Positions 1-8,392 of a stretch of DNA of 64,000 nt are shown in pieces; the first letter of the stretch is position 1; every line of letters starts with the position of its first letter. The notes under the pieces are model-generated. The model was not told the origin of the DNA, ran no database searches, and was given only the letters and a program-made list of their open reading frames with translations. Origin of the DNA: Catenulispora sp. MAP5-51 (GTDB taxonomy: Bacteria > Actinomycetota > Actinomycetes > Streptomycetales > Catenulisporaceae); assembly GCF_041261205.1 (NCBI RefSeq), contig NZ_JBGCCH010000004.1:62001-126000 (forward strand), given 5' to 3'. Both the position numbers and the translations under genes were made by a program.

Positions 1-468
1 GCTCGGCGTGGAGGGGGCCGACGGCGAGGGCTGCGACTGGCTCGGCTGCGGCTGCGAGGGCCGCGAGGAGGAGGCCGGCGCGGTCGGGGAGTGCGCCGTC
101 ATCGGCGCCGGGCTGGAGCTCGACGCGGCCGGGGCGGCCGCGGTGCTGGTCGGCGTCGCGGGCACGTCCGAGGACGAACTGGCCGGCGCGGTCACGGTCA
201 CGAACCCTGGAGCCGCGTTGCCGCCGAAGCCCTGCGCCATCGGCGTTATGCGGTTCGGCGCACCGTCCAGAACCGTCGAACCGGTCCCCGCCGGGCTGCC
301 GTGCAGGATCCCGGGCGCGACGAAGGCGAACGCGGCGATGGCGGCCGTGGACAGGCTGCCGATGGCGATCGGCGTCGGCCGCAGCGGGCTGAACGGGCTG
401 CGGCCCCGGTGGCGCGCGCTGTAGGAGCCGGCCCTGATGCCGGCCTCCTGCCACGTGCGTAGGTCCAT
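1..468 (-). CDS. Membrane-anchored or secreted protein with Ser/Pro/Ala-rich stalk, C-terminus beyond window
   Basis: Reading leftwards from an ATG at 468, 156 codons stay open to the window edge. An AGGGGG ribosome site lies about 10 bases upstream. The N-terminus (MDLRTWQEAG) is followed by a basic stretch, one hydrophobic segment at about residues 33-55, then a long low-complexity region of Ser, Pro, Ala and Thr (about residues 90-156). This is the layout of an extracellular domain held off the membrane by a flexible stalk. The functional domain is not visible. The neighbour in the same direction has the same layout and ends in a CAP domain, so this could be a second such protein, but that is only a guess from context. 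Confidence 0.7.
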   Translation of the reverse strand, partial: MDLRTWQEAGIRAGSYSARHRGRSPFSPLRPTPIAIGSLSTAAIAAFAFVAPGILHGSPAGTGSTVLDGAPNRITPMAQGFGGNAAPGFVTVTAPASSSSDVPATPTSTAAAPAASSSSPAPMTAHSPTAPASSSRPSQPQPSQSQPSPSAPSTPS

Positions 469-585
469 GCGCTGATTCCCCCTGGTCCTGCGAGCGCCCG
501 AAGTCACCAGATGCTACCGCTGAGGCGCAAGGGGAGTAAGAGTATTCGCGGTCTGCCGGGAAGGGATTCTCCCCACGGATCCGGG

Positions 586-1413
586 TCAGGAATACCCGAA
601 GTCCTGGGTCCACCACGGCCCGTCCGGACCGAACTGCACGCCCACCCCGATGGCCTTGGACGAGCAGTTCAGGATGTTGGCGCGGTGGCCCGCGGAGTTC
701 ATCCAGGCCTCCACGACCGCCTGCGGCGTGGACTGGCCCCGCGCGATGTTCTCGGCGGAGGGATCTGAGTATCCCTGAGCTTCGATGCGGGTCCACGGCG
801 TCACGCCGGCGGGGGTGTTGTGATCGAAGTAGTCCCGGGCCCTCATGTCGACGCTGTGGCCTATCGCCGCGGCGCGCAGCCGGGAGTCGTCGCGCAGGGC
901 CGGGCAGCCGTGCGCGACGCGCTGGTCGTTGGTCAGCGCGACGACTTCGGCCTCGTAGGAGGCGGCCTGGTCCGAGGAGACCTGCACGGTCGGCTCGCCG
1001 TTGCCGGTGGGCTGGGCGGACTCGGTGGGCTCGGTGGGCTCAGTGGGCTCGGTGGGGGTGCCGGAGAAGCCGGAGAAGCCGGGCGTGGCCGAGCGGGTCG
1101 CGTCGCGGGACACCGGCGGGGTGGAGCGGCTGCCGGCCGCCGCCGTCGGGTCCGACGAGGGTGACGGGGTCGGGGACTGCGTCGTGACGTCGGCGGGGGC
1201 GGCGCTGGTCGGTGCCGAGCCGCCGGGCCCGAGCGCGACCACGCCTTCGACCCCGGGGCGCAGCATCAGCGGCGCGGTGATCGCCAGCCCGCCGACGACC
1301 GCGGTGATCGCCGGCCCGCGCAGCCTCCGGCGCCGCTGGGGCGCTCTGCGCCGGTGGCTGGTCGGGCGCCGGGGGCGGTCGGACCGTTCCCCGTCGTCAA
1401 GCACTGAGGCCAT
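586..1413 (-). CDS. CAP-domain (SCP/PR-1-like) extracellular protein
   Basis: 275 aa. An Arg-rich N-terminus is followed by one hydrophobic segment (about residues 33-58) acting as signal anchor or signal peptide, then a Ser/Thr/Pro linker (60-150) containing a TEPTEPTEPTE run. Residues about 155-275 form a CAP domain: VALTNDQR start, HSVDMRARDYFDH, AENIA, AWMNSAGHRANIL and GPWWTQDFG are the usual conserved blocks, with the two His residues typical of the family. Bacterial CAP proteins of this short type are exported and bind small hydrophobic or cell-wall ligands; the exact role here is unknown. Start ATG at 1413; no neighbour forms a clear operon with it. Confidence 0.88.
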   Translation of the reverse strand: MASVLDDGERSDRPRRPTSHRRRAPQRRRRLRGPAITAVVGGLAITAPLMLRPGVEGVVALGPGGSAPTSAAPADVTTQSPTPSPSSDPTAAAGSRSTPPVSRDATRSATPGFSGFSGTPTEPTEPTEPTESAQPTGNGEPTVQVSSDQAASYEAEVVALTNDQRVAHGCPALRDDSRLRAAAIGHSVDMRARDYFDHNTPAGVTPWTRIEAQGYSDPSAENIARGQSTPQAVVEAWMNSAGHRANILNCSSKAIGVGVQFGPDGPWWTQDFGYS

Positions 1414-1861
1414 GCCGCCAAGCTACAAAGGGTCGTTAGCCCGTTCGAGCGACTTGGGCAAAGCTTTGCGTCCCTGGTCGGTCCCGGACCTAGTCGCCGG
1501 GTACCCCCAGGGTGAATTCCCGCTCCGGATAAGGCGGATCCAGGCCGGATAAAGCTTGACGACCCGGTGTCAACAGTGATCGAGTGGCCCCACGGCCTTC
1601 GGGGTCCGCTTTGCGGTGCCCTGCTTCGTGTTGACCCAAGACCCCTTTCGGTGCGACCCTGGTAGTCGCGCACTCCTTTATGTCGGCGCGGTATGCCCTG
1701 TGGTGAAACCGGCTAAACACCGGCCTCATCGCCGATTCATAACGCTTCCGACGCTGCCCCCGCAGCCGGTGCGCGACCACGGCACCACCCTTGTCTGGCA
1801 GGTTGACACCTACAGAGGTTCTGGCGAAGACGCCAGGCACTCATCGTGAAGGACCCTCACT
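1414..1861. other. Non-coding stretch between CAP gene and small coiled-coil gene
   Basis: About 450 bases with no convincing gene on either strand: the open frames present lack ribosome sites and codon bias. It must hold the promoter of the leftward CAP gene near 1414 and of the rightward gene at 1862. A TTGACA at 1803-1808 is the only good -35-like hexamer seen near the latter; the matching -10 region (1826-1831) is poor. No tRNA or riboswitch fold was recognised. Confidence 0.5.
1803..1831 (+). promoter_or_regulatory. Possible promoter of the small coiled-coil gene
   Basis: TTGACA at 1803-1808, then a 17-base spacer and GAAGAC at 1826-1831. The -35 is perfect but the -10 is weak, so this is a tentative call. 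Confidence 0.22.
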
Positions 1862-2071
1862 ATGGCTAAGGCGCTTCTCGGGCATGTCGCTGCGGTGGAC
1901 CACCGCATGGTTTCCGAGATGAGGCGGCTCAAGCAGCGCGTCGTCGACCTCGAGGCGTATGTGTCCCGCCTCGAGGACGAGAACGCGGCGCTGGCCGCTT
2001 CGAAGTACAGCTCGACCGGGCTGGACTCCGAATTCAGCGAGCTGGAGCGGGAGCCCGCTCTGTCCCGCTGA
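1862..2071 (+). CDS. Small conserved coiled-coil protein
   Basis: 69 aa, starting at ATG 1862 with a GAAGGA ribosome site (1848-1853) eight bases upstream. Residues about 15-45 are a heptad-like helix (MRRLKQRVVDLEAYVSRLEDENAAL), followed by a short acidic tail. There are no Cys residues and no membrane segment. Short proteins beginning MAKALLG with one central coiled coil are, as I recall, widespread in Streptomyces and relatives, but I know no assigned function. Probably a dimerising cytoplasmic protein. It lies 213 bases before smc and may be transcribed with it. Confidence 0.8.
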   Translation: MAKALLGHVAAVDHRMVSEMRRLKQRVVDLEAYVSRLEDENAALAASKYSSTGLDSEFSELEREPALSR

Positions 2072-2173
2072 CCGAAGACTGCGGCATCTCCCATTGCAAG
2101 GGACGTTGGAGCGACCTCCGGCGTCCCTTGACCTGGAGGGAGTACGCTCCGAGGTAGCCTCGCCGGGCACAGC

Positions 2174-2202
2174 CATCAGTACGGGCACCATCAGTACGGG
2201 CA
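2174..2202 (+). repeat. Two tandem copies of CATCAGTACGGGCA
   Basis: Exact 14-base direct repeats at 2174-2187 and 2189-2202, in the leader region between the coiled-coil gene and smc. Function unknown. Confidence 0.6.
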
Positions 2203-2284
2203 TCAGCAGCGCCGGGCGAAGCGTCAGAGCTCAGACCCCCACCAGGCCCAGCCGGCCAGGCATCGCAGGAGAGTGTCGCCGCAC

Positions 2285-5200
2285 GTGTACCTGAAGACCC
2301 TGACCCTGCGCGGCTTCAAGTCCTTCGCCTCGGCCACCACCCTGCGCCTGGAACCGGGCATCACCTGCGTGGTCGGCCCCAACGGCTCGGGCAAGTCGAA
2401 CGTGGTGGACGCCCTGGCCTGGGTGATGGGCGAGCAGGGTGCCAAGTCGCTGCGCGGCGGCAAGATGGAGGACGTCATCTTCGCCGGCACCACCGGCCGC
2501 GCGCCGCTGGGCCGCGCCGAGGTGGCGCTCACCATCGACAACGGCGACGGCGCGCTCCCCATCGACTACTCCGAGGTCACCATCTCGCGGATCATGTTCC
2601 GCAACGGCGGCTCGGAGTACGCGATCAACGGCGACCCCTGCCGGCTGCTGGACATCCAGGAACTGCTCTCCGACTCCGGCATCGGCCGCGAGATGCACGT
2701 CATCCTCGGCCAGGGCCGGCTGGACGCGGTGCTGCAGGCCAGCGCCGAGGACCGGCGCACCTTCATCGAGGAGGCGGCCGGCGTCCTGAAGCACCGCAAG
2801 CGCAAGGAGAAGGCGCTTCGCAAGCTGGACGCGATGCAGGCCAACCTGACCCGGCTCACAGACCTGACCGGCGAGCTGCGCCGCCAGCTCAAGCCGCTGG
2901 GCCGGCAGGCCGAGGTGGCCCGCCGCGCGGTGGTCATCCAGGCCGATCTGCGCGACGCCCGGCTGCGGCTGCTCGCCGACGACCTGGTCGGCATGCGCCA
3001 GGCCTTCGAGCAGGAGGCCGCCGACGAAGAGCAGATGAAGGTCCGGCGCAAGCAGCTGGAGCGCCAGTACGCCGAAGGACAGGCCCAGGAGTCCGAGCTC
3101 GAACAGCGCGGCGCGGCCCTGGTGCCCTACCTGGCCGAGAGCCAGGAGACCTGGTACCGCCTCAGCTCCCTGAAGGAGCGCTACCGGGGCTCGGCCCAGC
3201 TGGCCGTCGAGCGGGTCCGCAACGCCTCGCGCACCGCGCCGGAGGAGCGGCACGGCCGCGACCCGGAGGAGATGCAGGCCGAGGCCATGCGGATCCGCGA
3301 GGAAGAGGCCGAACTCGCCGAGGAGATCGCCGAGGCCCAGGAGAGCCTGGCCGGCGCGGTCATGCAGCGGACCGACGCCGAGACCGCGCTGCAGCAGGAG
3401 GAACGGCGCCTGGCCGCCTCCGTGCGCGCCGCCGCCGACCAGCGCGAGAGCCTGGCCAAACTCGACGGCCGGGTCGGCGCCATGCGCTCCAAGGCCGCCG
3501 CCGCCGACGCCGAGATCGGCCGCCTCGGCGCCGCCGCCGAGGAGGCCCGGGGCCGGGCCGCCGGCGTGCAGCGCGAGTACGACGAGCTCAAGGCCGAGGT
3601 CGAGACCCTGGAGACGGACGGCGGCGGGCTCGACGATGAGGTCGAACAGGCCTCGCAGGCGCTGTCCGAGGCCGAGGAGAAGCTCACCGAGCTGCGGGCC
3701 GCCGAGCGCGAGGCCCAGAAGGAGCACGCCGGCTTCGCCGCCCGCAAGGAAGCCCTGGAACTGGGCCTGAACCGCAAGGACGGCGCCGGCGCCCTGCTGG
3801 CCGCCACCGACCGGCTGTCGGGCCTGCTCGGCAGCGTCGCGGCGATACTGACCGTGGAGTCCGGCGCCGAGGCCGCGGTGGCCGCCGCCCTGGGCACCGC
3901 CGCCGACGCGGTCGCGGTGAGCAGCGTGGACAGCGCGGTGAACGCGATCCGGCTGCTGAAGGCCGACGACGCGGGCCAGGCCACGGTCATCGTCGGCGGC
4001 GACGTCTCCTACTCCGACGACGGCGACTGGCCCGAGCTGCCGCAGAACGCCCGCTATGTCATCGACCTGATCCAGGTCCAGGGGGAGCTGCGCCCGGCGT
4101 TCACCCGGCTGCTGAACCGGATGGCGGTCGTCGAGGACCTGTCCGAGGCCTCCGAGCTGATCGGCAAGATCCCGGAGGTGCGGGCCGTGACCCGCGACGG
4201 CGACGTGCTGGGCCGGGACTCGGCGCGCGGCGGCTCGTCCTCGGCGCCGACGCTGCTGGAGGTCCAGGCCGCGGTCGACGAGGCCACCGAGAAGCTCTAC
4301 GAGGCCGGCGCCCGCGCCGAGCGGCTGCGCACCGAGCTGGAGTTCGCCACGACCCAGCGGCAGACCGCGAAGGCCCTGGTGGACACGCTGATGGCGCAGC
4401 GCCGCGAGGCCGACAGCCAGAAGGCCGGCGTCGCCCAGCAGCTGGGCCGGCTCGGCGGTCAGGCCCGGGCGGCGCTCGGCGAGGTGGAGCGCTTCGTCAC
4501 GGCGATCGCCAAGGCCGAGGAGGCCCGCGACCGGGATCTGGGCCAGATCGAGGAGCTGGAGGGCCAGCTTCTGGAGGCGCAGGAGGCCGCGGCCGCCGCC
4601 GAGGAGCTCGACGACGTGCTGTCCACCGGCCGCCGCGACGACTTCGCGCAGCAGGCCACCGCCGCGCGCACCGCGGAGATGGAGGCCCGCCTGGCGGTGC
4701 GCACCGCCGAGGAGCGGGCCCGCGCCCTGGCCGGCCGCGCCGACCAGCTGGACCGCGCCGCGCAGCAGGAGCGCGAGGCCCGCGAGCGGGCCATAGAGCG
4801 CGCCGAGCGCCTGGCCGAGGAGGCCGAGGTGGCCCGGGCCGTGGCCCACGGCTTCGAGCAGGTCATCCGGCACCTGGAGCAGTCCCTGGCGCTGGCCCAG
4901 GCCCGGCGCGAGGAGGCCGAGCGCGCCCGGGTCGAGCACGACGCCCAGATCCAGGTCGTGCGCGCCCGGGTCCGCGAGCTGTCCGGCGAGCTGGAGAAGC
5001 TCACCGACTCGGTGCACCGCGACGAGGTGGCCCGCGCCGAGCGCCGGATGCGCATCGAGCAGATGGAGGAGAAGGCGCTGGCCGAGCACGGCGTCGAGGC
5101 CGACGTGCTGGTCGCCGAGTACGGCCCCGAGGTGCCGATCCCGCCGACCGTCGCCGGCGACATCGCCGTGCCCTACGACCGCGCCGAGCAGCAGCGCCGG

Positions 5201-5932
5201 CTGAAGAAGGCGGAGAAGGACTACGCGGCCCTGGGCAAGGTCAACCCGCTGGCGCTGGAGGAGTTCGCGGCGTTGGAGGAGCGGCACCAGTTCCTGTCCG
5301 AGCAGCTGGAGGACCTGAAGAAGACCCGCAAGGACCTGCTGGACATCATCAAGGAGGTCGACGACCGGGTCGAGCAGGTCTTCACCGAGGCTTACGCCGA
5401 CGTCGCGCGCGAGTTCGAGGGCGTGTTCTCCCGCCTGTTCCCGGGCGGCGACGGCCGGCTGATCCTCACCGACCCCGAGGACATGCTGACCACCGGCATC
5501 GAGGTCGAGGCCCGCCCGCCGGGCAAGAAGGTCAAGCGCCTGTCGCTGCTGTCCGGCGGCGAGCGCTCGCTGACCGCCGTGGCCTTCCTGGTGTCGATCT
5601 TCAAGGCCCGGCCCTCGCCGTTCTACATCATGGACGAGGTCGAGGCGGCGCTGGACGACACCAACCTGGGCCGCCTGATCAACATCATGGAGGAGCTGCG
5701 GGCCACCTCGCAGCTGATCGTGATCACGCACCAGAAGCGCACCATGGAGGTCGCCGACGCGCTGTACGGCGTCACCATGCGCGGGGACGGCGTCACCACG
5801 GTCATCAGCCAGAAGCTGCGCGACAAGGCGACCGGGGCGATGGGCGACGCGCCCAAGGTCGTCCCGGCCCAGACCGCGCAGGACGTCGCCAGGATGGCCT
5901 CCGGCAAGGCCATGGAAGACGAGCCGGTCTGA
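2285..5932 (+). CDS. smc: Chromosome segregation protein SMC
   Basis: 1215 aa from GTG 2285. SMC is the ATPase core of condensin, acting with ScpA and ScpB (not encoded here) to organise and segregate chromosomes. The N-terminal head has Walker A GPNGSGKS (about residues 31-38). Two long Glu/Arg/Ala-rich coiled coils flank a hinge at about residues 500-640. The C-terminal head carries the LSGGERS signature (about 1088) and Walker B FYIMDEVEAALDD (about 1113). Length is normal. A GTG at 2273 would add four residues but lies one base after the AGGAG at 2267-2271; the GTG at 2285 is 13 bases downstream and gives the family N-terminus VYLKTLTLRGFKSF. Confidence 0.97.
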   Translation: MYLKTLTLRGFKSFASATTLRLEPGITCVVGPNGSGKSNVVDALAWVMGEQGAKSLRGGKMEDVIFAGTTGRAPLGRAEVALTIDNGDGALPIDYSEVTISRIMFRNGGSEYAINGDPCRLLDIQELLSDSGIGREMHVILGQGRLDAVLQASAEDRRTFIEEAAGVLKHRKRKEKALRKLDAMQANLTRLTDLTGELRRQLKPLGRQAEVARRAVVIQADLRDARLRLLADDLVGMRQAFEQEAADEEQMKVRRKQLERQYAEGQAQESELEQRGAALVPYLAESQETWYRLSSLKERYRGSAQLAVERVRNASRTAPEERHGRDPEEMQAEAMRIREEEAELAEEIAEAQESLAGAVMQRTDAETALQQEERRLAASVRAAADQRESLAKLDGRVGAMRSKAAAADAEIGRLGAAAEEARGRAAGVQREYDELKAEVETLETDGGGLDDEVEQASQALSEAEEKLTELRAAEREAQKEHAGFAARKEALELGLNRKDGAGALLAATDRLSGLLGSVAAILTVESGAEAAVAAALGTAADAVAVSSVDSAVNAIRLLKADDAGQATVIVGGDVSYSDDGDWPELPQNARYVIDLIQVQGELRPAFTRLLNRMAVVEDLSEASELIGKIPEVRAVTRDGDVLGRDSARGGSSSAPTLLEVQAAVDEATEKLYEAGARAERLRTELEFATTQRQTAKALVDTLMAQRREADSQKAGVAQQLGRLGGQARAALGEVERFVTAIAKAEEARDRDLGQIEELEGQLLEAQEAAAAAEELDDVLSTGRRDDFAQQATAARTAEMEARLAVRTAEERARALAGRADQLDRAAQQEREARERAIERAERLAEEAEVARAVAHGFEQVIRHLEQSLALAQARREEAERARVEHDAQIQVVRARVRELSGELEKLTDSVHRDEVARAERRMRIEQMEEKALAEHGVEADVLVAEYGPEVPIPPTVAGDIAVPYDRAEQQRRLKKAEKDYAALGKVNPLALEEFAALEERHQFLSEQLEDLKKTRKDLLDIIKEVDDRVEQVFTEAYADVAREFEGVFSRLFPGGDGRLILTDPEDMLTTGIEVEARPPGKKVKRLSLLSGGERSLTAVAFLVSIFKARPSPFYIMDEVEAALDDTNLGRLINIMEELRATSQLIVITHQKRTMEVADALYGVTMRGDGVTTVISQKLRDKATGAMGDAPKVVPAQTAQDVARMASGKAMEDEPV

Positions 5933-5948
5933 GCCGTACGCTGCTCCG

Positions 5949-6512
5949 ATGACCAGTGTGGAAATACGGCTGTCGGACGATGTGGTCCTGCGGCCGGTCC
6001 GGGTATCCGACGCGGCGGCCTTCGCGCGCGCCTACAAGAGGAACTTCGCGCACCTGGAGCAGTGGGAGCCGATCCGCCCGGACGAGTTCTACACGGAGGC
6101 GGGCCAGCACCGGCGCCTGAAGAAGTTCGACGAGGAGCGCGCCGCGGGCCGGGTCCAGCGCTGGGCCTTCGACCGCGGCGACGACGAGGTCTACGGCAGC
6201 ATCACGCTGTCGGGCATCGAGCTGGGCATCTTCCTCAACGCCCGGATGGGCTACTGGGTGGACGTCGAGCTCATCGGCCGGGGCCTGGCCACCGCGGCCG
6301 TCAACGGGGTCTGCGACTACGCGCGCCAGACCTGGAACATCCACCGGGTCGAGGCCGGGACGAACGTGGAGAACGCCGCCTCGCAGCGGGTGCTGGCCAA
6401 GTGCGGGTTCGAGGAGATCGGCGTGTCCCGCGCGCACCTGTACGTCAACGGCAAGTGGTCCGACAGCAGGCAGTTCCACCGGATCCTGCACACGGACCCG
6501 GTGGCGCTGTAA
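5949..6512 (+). CDS. GNAT N-acetyltransferase, RimJ/RimL type
   Basis: 187 aa, starting 16 bases after the smc stop, so probably in the same transcript. It has the layout of ribosomal-protein and peptide N-acetyltransferases: an N-terminal LRPVRVSDAAAFARAY, a central strand, the acetyl-CoA-binding turn GYWVDVELIGRGLATAAV (motif A, about residues 99-116) and the closing RVEAGTNVENAASQRVLAKCGF. It would use acetyl-CoA to acetylate an amino group; the substrate cannot be read from the sequence. No membrane or signal segment. Confidence 0.9.
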   Translation: MTSVEIRLSDDVVLRPVRVSDAAAFARAYKRNFAHLEQWEPIRPDEFYTEAGQHRRLKKFDEERAAGRVQRWAFDRGDDEVYGSITLSGIELGIFLNARMGYWVDVELIGRGLATAAVNGVCDYARQTWNIHRVEAGTNVENAASQRVLAKCGFEEIGVSRAHLYVNGKWSDSRQFHRILHTDPVAL

Positions 6513-6519
6513 GGGGGGA

Positions 6520-6924
6520 TCAGACCCCGTCGAGGTCCAGGTTCACCGGCGTGCCCTCGCGCAGCGAGCGGCTGACCGTGCAGTGCCGCTCCTCCACCCG
6601 CTCGGCGACGTCCCGGAACACCTTCTCGGCGTCGGCGTCGCCGGCGGGCAGCTCCACCTCGTAGGCCAGGGTCACCGGCCCGAGCTTGTTCCGCTCGATC
6701 TTCTCCGAGGTCGCCTTGGCCACCAGCTTCGTCATCCGGTGCCCGCGCTGCGCGGTCAGCGGCTCGGTGGTGACGATGTTGCATCCGGCCACCGCGACCA
6801 GCAGCAACTCCACGGGGGAGAAGTTCGGGCCCTGGCCGTCCCCGCTCAGCTCGATGCGGGCGCCGCGCTCGTTGGTGGCGATGTAGCGGCCGTCGTCGGT
6901 GCGCTCGACCTTGATCTCATACAT
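6520..6924 (-). CDS. OsmC/Ohr-family peroxiredoxin-like protein
   Basis: 134 aa. Members reduce organic hydroperoxides with a pair of cysteines on a homodimer. Both family cysteines are present, one in VAGCN (about residue 48) and one in ERHCTVSRSL (about residue 112), together with the FSPVELLLVAVAGC helix. The sequence is closer to the general OsmC/YhfA branch than to Ohr. It converges on the acetyltransferase with a 7-base gap between stops. Whether hydroperoxides are the true substrate is not shown. Confidence 0.88.
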   Translation of the reverse strand: MYEIKVERTDDGRYIATNERGARIELSGDGQGPNFSPVELLLVAVAGCNIVTTEPLTAQRGHRMTKLVAKATSEKIERNKLGPVTLAYEVELPAGDADAEKVFRDVAERVEERHCTVSRSLREGTPVNLDLDGV

Positions 6925-7005
6925 GGGAACCAGTGTTCGCGGGGTGCTGCGAACCTCGCAACCCGGAGTAGGCTCCGCGTCGAATCTACTGATGGGAGGG
7001 GTTCA

Positions 7006-7371
7006 GTGACGACGGACCTGACCGGCCGGATGGACGCGTTCGTGGCCGCGCTCCGGGCCGCGGAGGCGTCGCTGCGCGAAGTACCCGGCATGTTGGAGGG
7101 GGCCCGGGTCCACGACTTCGCGTTCGGGAAGATGTTCGAGGCGACCGAGGTGCGCGACGCGTACCACAAGCGGCTCCCGGAGACCGAGAAGGACATCGTC
7201 GAGGCCTGCGAGGTCCTCGACCACTTCGTCGCCGGCCTGGACGGCGGCCGGGCCATCGGCGCCAACCCCGAAGGCCCGGACCCGGCCCTGTCGCAGGCCG
7301 CTGAGTGGACGCCGGACTCCTTCCCCTGGCGCCGGCGGATCCCGCTGCAGGCCGAAGGCGGCGCGTCGTGA
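7006..7371 (+). CDS. Small helical protein, WXG100/ESX-associated-like
   Basis: 121 aa from GTG 7006, with GGGAGG at about 6995-7000. Predicted mainly helical: MDAFVAALRAAEASLREVPGML and TEKDIVEACEVLDHFVAGL read as two amphipathic helices, with an FAFGKMF stretch between them and a proline-rich tail. There is no signal peptide. It overlaps the next gene by GTGA, so the two are translationally coupled. This looks like the small partners found next to WXG100-type proteins, but there is no clear WXG motif, so the family assignment is inferred from context. Confidence 0.75.
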   Translation: MTTDLTGRMDAFVAALRAAEASLREVPGMLEGARVHDFAFGKMFEATEVRDAYHKRLPETEKDIVEACEVLDHFVAGLDGGRAIGANPEGPDPALSQAAEWTPDSFPWRRRIPLQAEGGAS

Positions 7372-8315
7372 ACGTCATGCTGATCACGGGCCTGAGCTTC
7401 GCGGTGCTGATCTTCGGCATGTGGGGCCTGGGCGTGCTGGTGGTCCGCAACCAGGCCCGCAAGCTGAGGGAAGCGCCCGGCCCGGAGCTGACCGAGCAGA
7501 TCGAGCAGACCGCGGCCGAGATCCACAGCATCGACGAGTTCCTGGCCCGGGCCGAGGCGCTGCCCGAGGGCCGAAAGCCCGAGCCGCGCCCGGAGCACCT
7601 GGCCGAACGCGACCAGGAGAAGCTGGAAGCCCTGGCCCAGCACCACTTCCCGCACCTGGAGGTGCCGCACCCGCACCTCCACCTGGTCGGCATCACCGGC
7701 CTGGAGAAGCGGCTGCTGGCCTGGGTCTCGCACCACACCGGCCTGCCCAGCCCGTTCGTGCTCCTGGACAAGCTCACCGGCGACCCGGACGAGCTGGAAC
7801 GGGCCGCCAAGGCCTGGGACGGCGCGCACGCCCACGTCCAGCAGACCGTCACCGACCTGTGCTCGGCCGCCGCGGCCCTGCACCGCGACTGGGACGACGA
7901 GACCGCCGAGCGCTTCTACCCGCTGCTGGCCGACTTCCTGGCCGAGCTCGACACCCTGGCCGACAACCTGGCCAAGAGCGCCGAGACGCTGCGCGGCCTG
8001 CGCGGCGAGGCGGCCCTGGCCGAGGGCACCATCGCCGGCCTGATCAACCTGCTCATCGGCTCCCTCGGCGGCTTCCTGGTCGAGGAGGTGATGTCGGTGG
8101 GCACGATGACGCCGGCGGTCGCGGCCCAGGCCCAGGTGGAGATCACCTGGGTGCTGAAGCAGATAGCGATGGCGGCCGGGCGGCTGCAGGGGATCTACGC
8201 GAACACCCGGCACGTGCTGGACAGCGTGAGCGGCTTCAAGGGGCTTCAGCACATGCACAGCTGCTTCCAGGCCGACGTGGTCCAGCGCATCGAGCGGCTG
8301 GTGGACAGCGAGTGA
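7368..8315 (+). CDS. Membrane-anchored helical protein with WXG100-like segment
   Basis: 315 aa from GTG 7368, four bases inside the preceding gene. One N-terminal transmembrane segment (about residues 3-24) is followed by a Glu-rich helix, a His/Pro stretch (PHLEVPHPHLHLVG), and a helical region with Trp at about 150 (KAWDGAH) and 174 (RDWDDETAERF). That spacing resembles the WXG100 fold of type VII secretion substrates and polymorphic-toxin N-termini. A glycine-rich hydrophobic stretch (GLINLLIGSLGGF) lies near residue 230. No toxin domain or EccC-like ATPase is present, so secretion by a type VII system is only suggested. Convergent with ftsY. Confidence 0.75.
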   Translation: MNVMLITGLSFAVLIFGMWGLGVLVVRNQARKLREAPGPELTEQIEQTAAEIHSIDEFLARAEALPEGRKPEPRPEHLAERDQEKLEALAQHHFPHLEVPHPHLHLVGITGLEKRLLAWVSHHTGLPSPFVLLDKLTGDPDELERAAKAWDGAHAHVQQTVTDLCSAAAALHRDWDDETAERFYPLLADFLAELDTLADNLAKSAETLRGLRGEAALAEGTIAGLINLLIGSLGGFLVEEVMSVGTMTPAVAAQAQVEITWVLKQIAMAAGRLQGIYANTRHVLDSVSGFKGLQHMHSCFQADVVQRIERLVDSE

Positions 8316-8342
8316 GCTGCTGAGCTACTGAGCTTCTGACAT

Positions 8343-8378
8343 GCAGAAGGGCGACCGGATGCCCGGCCGCCCTTCTGC
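8343..8378. terminator. Bidirectional hairpin terminator
   Basis: A perfect 11-base stem GCAGAAGGGCG (8343-8353) / CGCCCTTCTGC (8368-8378) with a 14-base GC-rich loop, between two convergent genes. There is no U tract, as is usual in high-GC actinobacteria. Confidence 0.75.
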
Positions 8379-8392
8379 TCGCTGTGCGTCGC

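Noticed and set aside
1490-1840. Possible gene in the 1.4-1.86 kb gap
   Set aside because: Overlapping frames on both strands lack ribosome sites, codon bias and recognisable protein features.
2231-5731. 1166-codon open frame antisense to smc
   Set aside because: Mirror frame of a GC-rich coiled-coil gene; composition is Leu/Gly/Gln/Arg-rich with no domain, and smc on the other strand is unmistakable.
6583-7005. Upstream extension of the 121-aa helical protein
   Set aside because: It would be antisense to the OsmC gene; GTG 7006 has its own GGGAGG ribosome site.
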